Assembly: GCF_026126425.1 (NCBI RefSeq)
Contig: NZ_JAFMPW010000001.1
Coordinates: 248,001-312,000, forward strand
Length of the DNA stretch: 64,000 bases
Direction of reading: 5' to 3'
Source of the DNA: Muriicola sp. Z0-33
GTDB taxonomy: Bacteria > Bacteroidota > Bacteroidia > Flavobacteriales > Flavobacteriaceae
The notes under the pieces were generated by a model. It searched no databases. It was given only the letters and a program-made list of their open reading frames with translations, and was not told the origin of the DNA. The translations under genes and the position numbers were made by a program. Every line of letters starts with the position of its first letter. The stretch's first letter is position 1. Below are positions 51,691 to 60,348 of the stretch, in pieces.

Positions 51691-52446
51691 ATGAAAAAAA
51701 TCGCATTAATTACCGGAGCTACCAGTGGTATAGGAAAGGCCACTGCTGAACTTTTTGCAGATAACGCTATTGATCTTATTTTATGTGGTCGCAGACAGGA
51801 CAGACTGGATGAATTACGGGAAGTACTGGGAAAAAAAGTGAAGGTTCATACTTTAAGTTTTGATATTCGCGACAGGGCGGCTGTTCTGGAGGCAATTGGT
51901 TCGCTGCCATCTGCATTTAAACCCATTGGGATTCTTGTAAATAACGCAGGTAACGCTCATGGCCTGGACCCTATAGACCAGGGGAACATAGACGATTGGG
52001 ATGCCATGTTGGATATTAATGTAAAGGGACTTTTATACATATCAAAAGCCATAATTCCTGAAATGATTAAAAATGGTTCGGGTCATATAATTAATATAGG
52101 TTCTACGGCCGGGAAAGAAGTGTATCCCAGGGGCAATGTGTATTGTGCCAGTAAGCACGCTGTAGACGCCATTAATCAGGGGATGAGAATAGATCTTAAT
52201 GAACATGGAATACGGGTTGGGGCTGTTAATCCAGGCCTGGTAGAAACCGAATTCAGTGATGTTCGGTTTAAAGGAGATACAGAACGGGCAAAAACGGTAT
52301 ATAAGGGATTTCAACCTTTATTGGCTGAGGATATTGCGGATATCATCTTATTTGTGATCACCCGTCCGTATCATGTAAATATTGCAGACCTGGTGGTTAT
52401 GCCCACGGCTCAGGCAAGCAGTACCATTGTTAAAAAGGAACTGTAG
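51691..52446 (+). CDS. SDR, YdfG / serine 3-dehydrogenase type
   Basis: 251 residues. NADP loop ITGATSGIGKATAELF (about 7-22), with CGRRQDR favouring NADP. NNAGNAHG is near 90, the catalytic Ser in NIGSTAGKEVYP (about 141) and Tyr-Lys in YCASKHAVD (about 154-158). VNPGLVETEFSDVRF near 183 is typical of the YdfG group that oxidises 3-hydroxy acids such as serine and 3-hydroxypropionate. It is 23 bases behind the aldo/keto reductase gene. Confidence 0.9.
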   Translation: MKKIALITGATSGIGKATAELFADNAIDLILCGRRQDRLDELREVLGKKVKVHTLSFDIRDRAAVLEAIGSLPSAFKPIGILVNNAGNAHGLDPIDQGNIDDWDAMLDINVKGLLYISKAIIPEMIKNGSGHIINIGSTAGKEVYPRGNVYCASKHAVDAINQGMRIDLNEHGIRVGAVNPGLVETEFSDVRFKGDTERAKTVYKGFQPLLAEDIADIILFVITRPYHVNIADLVVMPTAQASSTIVKKEL

Positions 52447-52527
52447 CCTTCGACCTATTGCACTACTGATTTATTGTAATTAGCTTGTTACGTCCCCGAA
52501 GTTGGCAATCTCTAAAATTAACTGGTA

Positions 52528-53664
52528 ATGATTAATAAACGACTTCTCGTAAAAAACTTACTCGCCCACAATGACGAGAACAGTTTTTATGATAAGAAGC
52601 GGTTTATCAATATTGGCCAGAAAGAAGGGAAGGCTAAATTCCTAAAGCATGTTTGCGCCCTGGCTAACAGCAATCCCTACAACAATTCATATATAGCCAT
52701 AGGGGTAGAAGATGAGGACAATACTATAGTAGGGGTAGATTTTTTTGATGACAGTAAAATTCAGAATCTGGTAAATGCCTACTTGGATAATCCACCACGT
52801 ATCGCCTATGAGAATATTCCTTTTCCACACTTGCCTGAAGGTAAGGTAGTAGGCCTGGTTACAATAACATCCAATGGGAAAGTGTGTGCCCTTCGAAAAA
52901 ATATTTGGAAATATTATGGAGGCTCTGTATTCTTTAGAGAAGGGAGTATAAGCCTTCCTAAAGCCTATGATATTGAATTAAAAGATGTTAATTCTAAAAC
53001 GGTCGCGACCATAGAGCAACATGCAAGGAACAATATAGAATTAACATTAGACGGGGTTATAGATTTTATCAATCACAGGCATAAGGACCTAACCAGTAGT
53101 TATAAAGTATTTAAAGAACAATTTGTTATTTGCTGGGCGGGCAATGAGAAAAGGGTGAAAGATCAGACGTACTATTCCAGAGTGGATATAGAGCTGATAA
53201 ATGAACAGGTGAAATTGTTTTATTCCACTCTGGACGAGATCACAATTACTATAGATGAAGGCTCTTTTAATATTATTGAATATGTTCAGTTGGGCCTTGG
53301 AAAACAACTGAATTACTATCCTCTTGAGAAAGTGTTTATTTCCTTCAGCGATAATGGGAAATATAAGATTAAAAGCGACTTAATATTTGAGCCACCTCAG
53401 TTCGACAAAAAAACACTTCACCATATTTACAATGCTAATAATTCTCTCCTGAATAAGTTAAATAAAGGAATAGCATTGAAAACCACAGAAAAATTAGACC
53501 TGCGGCAATTACCGGCGACTTACCTGATTTGTTTTTTAAACGGCTTTGAAGAAGCCAAGGATAAAATGGATATGGCAAGACCAGTATTGAAGAAATACAA
53601 TAAAGGGATATACGAGTCGCTAAAAGAATCGCTCCGGATATTAAGGAAAGTGAAGTACAGTTAA
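52528..53664 (+). CDS. AlbA_2 (Schlafen-type) domain protein
   Basis: 378 residues. The N-terminal half (about 20-135) matches the AlbA_2 / Schlafen-AlbA fold: KAKFLKHVCALANSNPYNN, IAIGVEDEDNTIVGVDFF, LPEGKVVGLVTI. The C-terminal 220 residues are without a recognised domain (FINHRHKDLTSSYKVFKEQF, LISF-type strands). AlbA_2 proteins bind nucleic acid or act as RNases, and some act in phage defence or gene control. No toxin, integrase or defence gene lies nearby. It follows the SDR gene after 81 bases and is convergent with the sugar kinase. Function unknown. Confidence 0.75.
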   Translation: MINKRLLVKNLLAHNDENSFYDKKRFINIGQKEGKAKFLKHVCALANSNPYNNSYIAIGVEDEDNTIVGVDFFDDSKIQNLVNAYLDNPPRIAYENIPFPHLPEGKVVGLVTITSNGKVCALRKNIWKYYGGSVFFREGSISLPKAYDIELKDVNSKTVATIEQHARNNIELTLDGVIDFINHRHKDLTSSYKVFKEQFVICWAGNEKRVKDQTYYSRVDIELINEQVKLFYSTLDEITITIDEGSFNIIEYVQLGLGKQLNYYPLEKVFISFSDNGKYKIKSDLIFEPPQFDKKTLHHIYNANNSLLNKLNKGIALKTTEKLDLRQLPATYLICFLNGFEEAKDKMDMARPVLKKYNKGIYESLKESLRILRKVKYS

Positions 53665-53690
53665 TGCGGGCCAATAAACTTAGCAAAAGT

Positions 53691-54644
53691 TCACCCAAGA
53701 ACGTCTAATACATCTTCCCTGGTAGGTAATGAAGCAATTGCTCCGTAATTGGTGGTTGTAATAGCCCCCGCAATATTTGCCTTTTTTACCATATCTAATA
53801 AGCACTTATGGTCTTCCATAAGTTGATCGGTGGAATCCAAAGCAGCTATTTGCTTCAGCAGGCATCCGATAAAGGCATCTCCGGCCCCAGTGGTATCCAC
53901 AGGAGTAACGGCTATACTTGGAACAATTTCTTCGGTATCCGGGGTGCTGACCAAAGTGCCTTCTGCACCAAGGGTTATCACAATGATTTCAGTACCTAAA
54001 TCATGGAAGTAATTGCATGCCTCGGAAAGATGCTCTTTCCCGGAAAGTAATTGAGCTTCCTCTTTGCTGAATTTACATAGATGAGATTTTTCAATGAACG
54101 GCAAACATTTTTTAATAAAACTGGCTTCATTGGCTTTCCACAGATCTGTTCTGAAATTCGGGTCGAAACTTATAAAGGTATCATGGGTAAGAGCATCGAA
54201 TAAATACCTGCCATAGGCCTCCTCCAGATTACCACCCAATAGGGCGGTTGCGGCACCCAGGTGTAGTATGTTTCCATCAAAATTTCCTTTTATTGAAGGA
54301 TCGTATTTTAATTCCCTGTCCGCACCACGGCTGAAAACAAAGTCTCTTTCTCCTTCCTCGGTTAAGGAAACAAATGCCAGAGTAGTAAAAACATCAGAAC
54401 GCTGCGCCAGGCTAATATCTACCCGGTGATCTTCTAAAATCTGAAGTAGAAACTGACCAAAAGGGTCCTTGCCAACACATCCTATAAAATTGCTTTTTCC
54501 ACCTAATTTGGCAATTGCACAAGCAACATTAGCAGGAGCGCCCCCGGCCTTCTTGGTAAATTCCGTTGCTTTAGAAAGGTCTGCACCCTGTTTTTCTGCT
54601 ACAAAGTCGATCAGCGACTCCCCTAAACAAAAAACTTTTTTCAT
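53691..54644 (-). CDS. Fructokinase-like PfkB kinase
   Basis: 317 residues. It opens KKVFCLGESLIDFVAEKQG. The sugar loop is KKAGGAPANVACAIAKLGGK (about 31-50), with NFIGCVGKDPFGQFL next. The catalytic signature VDTTGAGDAFIGCLL is near 252-266. This pattern is that of fructokinases (FrkB) and their relatives; fructose is the likely substrate, with ribose, 2-keto-3-deoxygluconate or tagatose possible. No sugar operon is next to it. It stands alone, converging with the AlbA_2 gene by 27 bases and divergent from the SPFH gene. Confidence 0.88.
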   Translation of the reverse strand: MKKVFCLGESLIDFVAEKQGADLSKATEFTKKAGGAPANVACAIAKLGGKSNFIGCVGKDPFGQFLLQILEDHRVDISLAQRSDVFTTLAFVSLTEEGERDFVFSRGADRELKYDPSIKGNFDGNILHLGAATALLGGNLEEAYGRYLFDALTHDTFISFDPNFRTDLWKANEASFIKKCLPFIEKSHLCKFSKEEAQLLSGKEHLSEACNYFHDLGTEIIVITLGAEGTLVSTPDTEEIVPSIAVTPVDTTGAGDAFIGCLLKQIAALDSTDQLMEDHKCLLDMVKKANIAGAITTTNYGAIASLPTREDVLDVLG

Positions 54645-54759
54645 TTTACTATTGGTAATAAAGGATCAATAGCGAATTTACAATGTTTCTCTTAATCTGC
54701 TGCCTTACTTTCCCTCTAATATGATTTTGTTGTAAATAGATACAAATCGGTTAAAACTC

Positions 54760-54791
54760 TTTGGTACGTTTTTAAGAAATTAGTACCTTCT
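54760..54791 (+). promoter_or_regulatory. Promoter of the SPFH-GYF operon
   Basis: TTTG at 54760-54763, 20-base spacer, TACCTTCT at 54784-54791 (6 of 8 with TAnnTTTG). The ATG is 25 bases on. Confidence 0.45.
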
Positions 54792-54815
54792 AAAAAATTA
54801 TAAAACACTAAGCAC

Positions 54816-55949
54816 ATGGGACTATTTGACGAAATAAAAAAGAAGTTAAGTCATGAATTCATAGATATTATTGAATGGCTTGATGACTCTGAGAATACAA
54901 TCGTTCACAGGTTTGAACGGTATCAAAATGAAATTAAAAATGATGCAAAACTAATTGTTCGCGAAGGACAAACTGCGGTTTTCGTCAATGAAGGACAATT
55001 GGCAGATGTTTTTACCCCGGGCACCTATACCCTAAGCACTAAGAACCTACCCATTTTAACTACATTAAAGGGATGGAAATATGGTTTCGACAGTCCTTTT
55101 AAGGCTGAGGTTTACTTTGTAAATACCAGACTTTTTACCGATGAAAAATGGGGGACCAAGAATCCTGTAATGCTAAGTGATGAAAGGTTTGGTTTAACAG
55201 AGATAAGAGCATTTGGCACCTATAGTTTCAGGATAAGCGATGCAGGCAAGTTTGTTGTAGATGTAGTTGGTACAGATGGAAATTTTACGAACTATGAAGT
55301 GAATGAGCATCTAAAGAGTTTAATTGTTACAAGGTTTACAGATACCGTAGGTGAAGCCAATCTGCCTCTGGAGTTGTATGCGGCTAATACCAGTGAATTG
55401 TCTGAGACATGCCAGGAAGTAATGCAGCCAGAGTTTGGTCGTGTGGGGATTGAATTAGAGAAATTCTATATAGAAAATGTATCAATGCCGGAAGAACTTA
55501 AAAAAGAGATCTTTGAATATAGCAGATTGGATAAACTGGATATGTCTAAACTCGCACAGTTTAAGGCGGCTAAGGCTATGGAAGCCGCGGCTAAGAATGA
55601 AGGAGGAACTGCTGGTGCCGGCATGGGTATGGGTATGGGCTTTGTATTGGCTCAACAAATGGGAGGACTAATGGGACAGGCCACAATTGCCCCTCAGGCA
55701 GCGGTGCAAACGGGAGCAGCAATGCCACCACCGATGCCTGCCCAGGTGCTATATCATTATGCTGTGAATGGCCAACAATCGGGGCCGGTTACCTTTGATA
55801 AATTAAAAGAGCTGTTTGCTAACAGGACCATCAACAGGGATTCTCTTGTCTGGAAGCAAGGTTTACCCAATTGGATAGCCCTAAAAGATGTTGATGAACT
55901 TAAAGTTTTTTTAGGAGGGAGTACACCACCACCATTGCCCGCATCTTAA
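54816..55949 (+). CDS. SPFH-domain protein with C-terminal GYF_2 domain (YdjI-like)
   Basis: 377 residues. Residues 1-240 are the YdjI-type SPFH domain ('virion core protein' group): LIVREGQTAVFVNEGQLADV, LTEIRAFGTYSFRISD. It has no membrane helix. A Gly/Met/Ala-rich linker (about 255-310, with MGMGMGF) leads to a GYF_2 domain (about 312-370: YHYAVNGQQSGPVTFDKL, WKQGLPNWIAL). In Bacillus, YdjI is linked to a PspA-like membrane-stress complex with zinc-ribbon partner YdjG. Here a zinc-ribbon membrane protein follows after 75 bases. The two genes should form a membrane-stress unit. Confidence 0.88.
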   Translation: MGLFDEIKKKLSHEFIDIIEWLDDSENTIVHRFERYQNEIKNDAKLIVREGQTAVFVNEGQLADVFTPGTYTLSTKNLPILTTLKGWKYGFDSPFKAEVYFVNTRLFTDEKWGTKNPVMLSDERFGLTEIRAFGTYSFRISDAGKFVVDVVGTDGNFTNYEVNEHLKSLIVTRFTDTVGEANLPLELYAANTSELSETCQEVMQPEFGRVGIELEKFYIENVSMPEELKKEIFEYSRLDKLDMSKLAQFKAAKAMEAAAKNEGGTAGAGMGMGMGFVLAQQMGGLMGQATIAPQAAVQTGAAMPPPMPAQVLYHYAVNGQQSGPVTFDKLKELFANRTINRDSLVWKQGLPNWIALKDVDELKVFLGGSTPPPLPAS

Positions 55950-56024
55950 TAGAGGACAATACATTTTACTGAATACTCAGCTGGTTTTCCTGGCCAGGAA
56001 TTTCTGGGGACATCAATATTTTAC

Positions 56025-57107
56025 ATGGAAGAAACCAAGCAATCGGAAAAGAAGAAATCCTGCGCAAGTTGTGGAGCGGAATTGAAATATAAACCGGGGT
56101 CACATCAGATCAACTGTGAATATTGTGGTTATGAGGAGTTTATTGAACAGGCCAAGAGTAGTTTTGAAGAGTTAGAGTTGCAACACTATCTCAAAGTGGT
56201 TGGAGATAATGCCTATACCGACACCATTGATCTTTTACATTGCAAAAACTGTGGCGGCAATCAGCATGTTGAGGAGAACTACAAGTCCCTGCACTGCGTT
56301 TATTGTGGAGAACCACTAATCCGGGAAGATATAGAAAGAGAAGGCTGGATTACTCCAGGAGCACTGATCCCTTTTCAAATTGATAATAGCGGCGCGAGAA
56401 AAATATTTAAGAAGTGGGTGAGTAGGTTATGGTTTGCGCCCAATAAACTTAAAAGAGCTGCCCTGGATCCGGAAGGGATTCATGGGCTATATGTGCCCTA
56501 TTGGACTTTTGATGCCCAACTATATGCTTCTTATCAGGGAGAAAGAGGTGATTATTATTATGAGACTCAAACCTATCGAACCAAAGAAGGTACCCGAACC
56601 AGGCAAGTTCGGAAAACCCGGTGGTCTCACGCGGCTGGTAGCGTAGATGGGTTTGTTGACGACATTTTGATTAATGCTTCTGAGAAAAAACAAAGAGAAA
56701 TTCCTTCTGGTATTTCGCACTGGAATATCAAAGAGCTTGCACCTTTTAATTCTAAATACCTTTCCGGATTTATCACTGAGAAGTATACAATTCCTCTAAA
56801 AGAAGGACATCATAAGTCTTTTCAAAAGGCTAAGGATATAGCATATTCCTGGATCAGGCAAGATATTGGCGGAGATACCCAACGCATACATCATGCAGAT
56901 ATTAAATTGTCGGATGAAACCTTTAAACACGTATTGCTACCTGTATATATTAGCTCCTATAGTTATAATGGAAAGAAATATCAGTTTTATATCAATGGGC
57001 AAACCAGAGCTATTCACGGGAAAAGACCTTACTCTTTTTGGAAAATCTTCTTTTTGGTACTCTTTATTGTTGCCATTGTTGTGTTAATTTCGATTTTTGC
57101 AAAATGA
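56025..57107 (+). CDS. Double zinc-ribbon protein with C-terminal membrane helix
   Basis: 360 residues. There are two zinc ribbons at the N-terminus: CASCGAELKYKPGSHQINCEYCGY (about 13-36, four Cys) and CKNCGGNQHV ... CVYCGEPL (about 73-100). A mostly beta middle part follows (about 105-330; LIPFQIDNSGARKIFKKW, HGLYVPYWTFDAQLYASYQG). A single membrane helix closes it (about 338-358, FFLVLFIVAIVVLISIF). It is similar in plan to zinc-ribbon partners of YdjI-type SPFH proteins. It lies between the SPFH-GYF gene and a phosphoesterase gene, overlapping the latter by four bases. Confidence 0.78.
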   Translation: MEETKQSEKKKSCASCGAELKYKPGSHQINCEYCGYEEFIEQAKSSFEELELQHYLKVVGDNAYTDTIDLLHCKNCGGNQHVEENYKSLHCVYCGEPLIREDIEREGWITPGALIPFQIDNSGARKIFKKWVSRLWFAPNKLKRAALDPEGIHGLYVPYWTFDAQLYASYQGERGDYYYETQTYRTKEGTRTRQVRKTRWSHAAGSVDGFVDDILINASEKKQREIPSGISHWNIKELAPFNSKYLSGFITEKYTIPLKEGHHKSFQKAKDIAYSWIRQDIGGDTQRIHHADIKLSDETFKHVLLPVYISSYSYNGKKYQFYINGQTRAIHGKRPYSFWKIFFLVLFIVAIVVLISIFAK

Positions 57108-57838
57108 GTTCAAAAAGAACCCTTGTTGTTGGTGATATTCATGGAGGATTGCGTGCACTGGAACAGGTTTTAGAGCGTGCGGCATTTAGTGAGGAGGATC
57201 TCTTGATTTTTCTAGGGGATTATGTGGATGGCTGGAGTGAAGCCGCAGAGACCGTAAATTATCTTATTCAAATAAAAACTACCCATAATTGTATTTTCCT
57301 CAGAGGTAATCATGATGAACTTTGTTACGATTGGTTAAGTACGTGGAAAGACAATCCATTATGGTTTCAACATGGTGGAGAAGTAACTATGGACTCTTAT
57401 TTATCTGTAGATCTTGAATTGAGGAAGATACACTTAAACTTCTTTGAACAATTACAGAATTTTCATTTGGACCAAAAAAATCGTCTGTTTTTGCATGCTG
57501 GATTTACAAATATCAAAGGCGTACACTACGAGTACTTTTCCAAGAGCTTTTACTGGGATAGAACTTTATGGGAAGTAGCATTATCTTTAAACCCCGGAAT
57601 TCCTGAGGACGATTACAGGTACCCAAAACGATTATCGCATTACAAAGAAATATACATCGGTCATACTCCCGTAACCAGAATAGGAAAAACTGTCCCTGTA
57701 AATGCGGCAAACGTTTGGAATATAGATACTGGTGCCGCATTTATGGGCCCGCTGTCCTTGATAGATGTGGATACCAAAGAGGTTTGGCAAAGCGATGCTG
57801 TACATACCTTATACCCCGGAGAAAAGGGGAGAAACTAA
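57104..57838 (+). CDS. Serine/threonine protein phosphatase-type metallophosphoesterase
   Basis: 244 residues from the ATG at 57104, inside ATGA overlapping the previous stop; a longer reading would run into that gene. PPP-family motifs: VVGDIHGGLRALEQVL (about 8-23), FLGDYVDGWSEAAE (about 42-55) and FLRGNHDELCYDWL (about 76-89), then IYIGHTPVTRIGKT and NIDTGAAFMGPL. These ligate the two metal ions. It may be a protein phosphatase or a symmetrical ApppA hydrolase-like enzyme. The four-base overlap ties it to the zinc-ribbon protein; it could act in the same stress pathway. Confidence 0.88.
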   Translation: MSSKRTLVVGDIHGGLRALEQVLERAAFSEEDLLIFLGDYVDGWSEAAETVNYLIQIKTTHNCIFLRGNHDELCYDWLSTWKDNPLWFQHGGEVTMDSYLSVDLELRKIHLNFFEQLQNFHLDQKNRLFLHAGFTNIKGVHYEYFSKSFYWDRTLWEVALSLNPGIPEDDYRYPKRLSHYKEIYIGHTPVTRIGKTVPVNAANVWNIDTGAAFMGPLSLIDVDTKEVWQSDAVHTLYPGEKGRN

Positions 57839-57901
57839 AATAAACTACCATTTCGTCATTAATTGAGTATTTTATTGACGAACTTTGTAAAAAACACAAG
57901 G

Positions 57902-58897
57902 ATGTCTACAAAAAATATCAGGCTTGAGGTAATGCAAGCTATTGAACCCAAAGTTGAGGGTTATATGGATTCTTTTCTTATTCCGATTGAAGACATATGG
58001 CAACCCAGTGATTTTCTACCAGATTCGGAGAGTGACGGATTTATGGATCATATCCACCAGATCAGAGAAGAATCTAAAGAACTGGGATATGATTTTTGGG
58101 TTACGATGGTAGCTGATACAATCACCGAAGAAGCATTGCCTACTTACGAATCCTGGTTGATGGACGTTGAAGGAATTAATCAGCATTCTGAAAAACCCAA
58201 TGGTTGGTCTAAGTGGGTTCGGGCTTGGACTGCAGAAGAAAACAGGCATGGTGATGTATTGAGTAAATACTTATATCTCTCTGGAAGAGTTAATATGCGA
58301 GAAGTAGAAATTACTACGCAACATTTAATTAATGACGGCTTTGATATAGGAACAGACAGGGATCCTTATAAAAACTTTGTATATACTTCATTTCAGGAAT
58401 TGGCCACTAACATTTCACACAAAAGGGTTGGACAAATGGCCAAGAAAAAAGGCAATGTTTTATTGAGTAAAATGTGTACCATAATTGCCGGTGATGAAAT
58501 GAGACATCATCTGGCCTATAGAGAGTTCGTCAAAACAATTATGGACCAAGACCCTAATGGGATGGTCCTGGCGTTTTCGGATATGATGAAAAGAAAAATT
58601 GTAATGCCGGCACACTTCCTGAGGGAATCTGGTGGGACCATAGGAGAAGCTTTTGAATCCTTTTCAAATTGTGCACAGCGCTTAGGGGTATATACAGCAA
58701 ACGACTATGTTGAAATTTTAAGAAAGCTCAATGCTTATTGGGATTTAGGTGCTTTAAGAAACTTGTCCGACGAGGCCGAAAAGGCCAGAGATTACCTGAT
58801 GAAATTACCAGACAGACTTCATAGAATAGCCGAAAGGATGAAATTTCCTGATGAGCAATACCAATTTAAATGGGTGGAGGCCAATGGAATGCTCTGA
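57902..58897 (+). CDS. Acyl-ACP desaturase (soluble, plant-type)
   Basis: 331 residues from the ATG at 57902. Soluble di-iron desaturase fold: the first Glu-containing helix near ITEEALPTYESWL, EENRHGDVLSKYL (about 119-131, ExxH) and DEMRHHLAYREF (about 199-210, ExxH). It introduces a delta-9 type double bond into acyl-ACP. The family is common in marine flavobacteria and actinobacteria. It is a second, unrelated desaturase besides the membrane-bound one at 2273. It lies 64 bases behind the phosphoesterase gene and ends right against the convergent HhH gene. Confidence 0.92.
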   Translation: MSTKNIRLEVMQAIEPKVEGYMDSFLIPIEDIWQPSDFLPDSESDGFMDHIHQIREESKELGYDFWVTMVADTITEEALPTYESWLMDVEGINQHSEKPNGWSKWVRAWTAEENRHGDVLSKYLYLSGRVNMREVEITTQHLINDGFDIGTDRDPYKNFVYTSFQELATNISHKRVGQMAKKKGNVLLSKMCTIIAGDEMRHHLAYREFVKTIMDQDPNGMVLAFSDMMKRKIVMPAHFLRESGGTIGEAFESFSNCAQRLGVYTANDYVEILRKLNAYWDLGALRNLSDEAEKARDYLMKLPDRLHRIAERMKFPDEQYQFKWVEANGML

Positions 58898-59431
58898 TCA
58901 GAGTTTTCCATGCTTATGTTTTTCCTGCCATTGATGCAGATCTTTCCACTTGTTTTCATAACACATTTTAGCCTGCATGGGCCAAGAGGCCGGATCGTGT
59001 ATTTGATATTTCGCTCCGCCAGAATCTAAAACTTCCTGACATTTGGCAACAGATGTATCAGAAAGCGCCTTCCAGGTTTTTATGTTATAATTATGGAACA
59101 AGCCTTCAATTTTAGGGCCAATTCCTTCAACAACTTTAAGATCGTCTTCTTTTACCCGCTTCCTAAATGCAGCCCTGGCAGCTTTGGCATCAAAGGGAAT
59201 AGAAGTTGCCGCGTAAGACGACATTTCTGCCGCTCCCGAAGTGAGCTTTTGATTGCATACCGCCAATTCTTCCTCTAGTTTTGCATTTTTTCCTTCTAGT
59301 ATTTTTAAATCTTCAGAAATTCTTGCCGTATTACTGCCGCCTTTTCCCAAAAGATATCCAAATACTGCGCACAATATTCCTACAAGGAGAGGAATCAGCC
59401 AGCACCAGATGTTAATATTTTCAATATCCAT
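58898..59431 (-). CDS. Membrane-anchored helix-hairpin-helix protein
   Basis: 177 residues. A membrane helix is at about 9-29 (WCWLIPLLVGILCAVFGYLLG), a coiled coil at 38-65 (LKILEGKNAKLEEELAV) and a HhH domain at about 95-130 (DDLKVVEGIGPKIEGLFHNY). A C-terminal aromatic segment follows (WPMQAKMCYENKWKDLHQW). The HhH type is that of the 'predicted 5' DNA nuclease / flap endonuclease-like' group. It is common before OmpA-type genes in flavobacteria. It abuts the acyl-ACP desaturase stop. Confidence 0.82.
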   Translation of the reverse strand: MDIENINIWCWLIPLLVGILCAVFGYLLGKGGSNTARISEDLKILEGKNAKLEEELAVCNQKLTSGAAEMSSYAATSIPFDAKAARAAFRKRVKEDDLKVVEGIGPKIEGLFHNYNIKTWKALSDTSVAKCQEVLDSGGAKYQIHDPASWPMQAKMCYENKWKDLHQWQEKHKHGKL

Positions 59432-59458
59432 ATGTCTACTATTTTTTTGGTTAAGAAA

Positions 59459-59680
59459 TTAACTGAGGCTTATTTTAAGGTGTAATTCGCCAAATTTATT
59501 ACCATCTGTAAACCATTCAGTAAGGGCTAAATCAGAAGTTATCGGTTCTGTGCTATTTATAACCTTTGCCGTAGCAGTCTCATTGCTATTTAAACAGCTG
59601 CCGCAATATGAAATGTAGAAGTATATCCCGGCGAGGATAACGATTATGATACCAAGCACGTTAGTATTGGTTTTAGTCAT
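59459..59680 (-). CDS. Small membrane protein, possibly a truncated OmpA-type protein
   Basis: 73 residues from the ATG at 59680; a longer start at 59710 is also open. One N-terminal helix (about 8-26: NVLGIIIVILAGIYFYISY) is followed by CGSCLNS and a short polar tail ending GELHLKISLS. Proteins beginning this way (a helix, a short Cys pair) in other flavobacteria, as I recall, continue into an OmpA-type wall-binding domain; here the frame ends after about 70 residues. It could be a truncated relative or simply a small protein. It lies upstream of the HhH gene by 27 bases, same strand. Confidence 0.5.
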   Translation of the reverse strand: MTKTNTNVLGIIIVILAGIYFYISYCGSCLNSNETATAKVINSTEPITSDLALTEWFTDGNKFGELHLKISLS

Positions 59681-59838
59681 CGTTAGAAAAGGTTGTTGTT
59701 GCGTATACAATGTATTAAAAAAATCCTAAATCCCCCGCTAAAAGGACAGCTTTATATCTTACTTATCAGGTAGTTAAGCGAAAAATGTCTTTATTAATTG
59801 AGGGTAAAAAGCTATAACAGTTAATAACCTTTTTATTG

Positions 59839-60138
59839 CCAGTTATACAGTTTTTGGAACCAATTACACTTTTTGTTATACGACTTATGGAATTATGTTA
59901 GAATTTAGTAGTAAGAAAAATAAAGCCCTATTTCTCCCGACAATGATCCGGCATTGAAATGGGGTTTTACCTCTTTTTTGCAATATTTGAATTAGTTTAG
60001 TTTGGTTAGTTTGGAAGAAACCCGCTGGCACGTTTGTGACAGGGGGTTTTTTAATTTAAGGGTAAGAGCCATAATAGGATAATTTCCAGTTATACATCAA
60101 CATTATCCAATCATATAAAATTTGTGTCCAATTGTACA
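59839..60138. repeat. Four spaced copies of a CCARTTrtACA-like motif
   Basis: CCAGTTATACA at 59839, CCAATTACAC at 59860, CCAGTTATACA at 60086 and CCAATTGTACA at 60128. The spacings within pairs are 21 and 42 bases, two and four helical turns. The pattern is like a protein-binding array, but the regulator is unknown. Confidence 0.4.
60018..60052 (+). terminator. Terminator-like hairpin
   Basis: AAACCC-g-CTG-g-CAC, loop GTTT region, GTG-a-CAG-g-GGGTTT, then T to 60052. The stem has small mismatches, and no gene stands directly before it on the plus strand. Confidence 0.55.
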
Positions 60139-60207
60139 TTCAGAACAACTTAATATCTTATTAAAGATTATTTTAGTAATAGCGCTGTTAAGAACAACGA
60201 GAGGAAA

Positions 60208-60348
60208 ATGAAAATGAGGTCTATTAAAAAGAGATTTTTGAACTTACTGAGGTTCGTTTGTATGATTGTTGTTCTGGGAGTTCAAACGCTGCTTCAGGGA
60301 AGTTGGACCGCAAGTGAAATAAAGGTCATTGGTTCAGATAAGCGTTGA
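60208..60348 (+). CDS. Small secreted or membrane protein, 46 residues
   Basis: ATG at 60208 follows ACGAGAGGAAA, a good ribosome-binding site. The product of 46 residues begins MKMRSIKKRFLNLLRF, a basic start, then a hydrophobic stretch (VCMIVVLGVQTLL, about 17-29) and a short polar end (GSWTASEIKVIGSDKR). It looks like a signal peptide or one-helix membrane peptide. It is convergent with the aldehyde dehydrogenase gene. Not recognised. The stretch before it (repeated motif) may control it. Confidence 0.4.
   Translation: MKMRSIKKRFLNLLRFVCMIVVLGVQTLLQGSWTASEIKVIGSDKR

Larger units (their letters stand above)
59711..60207. other. Gene-poor stretch with repeated motif and a hairpin
   Basis: No coding frame is convincing. 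It holds four copies of a CCARTT-type motif (see the repeat entry), a terminator-like hairpin at 60018-60052, and the leader of the 46-residue gene. AT content is high. A short non-coding transcript ending at the hairpin is possible, but no consensus promoter was found. Confidence 0.45.
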
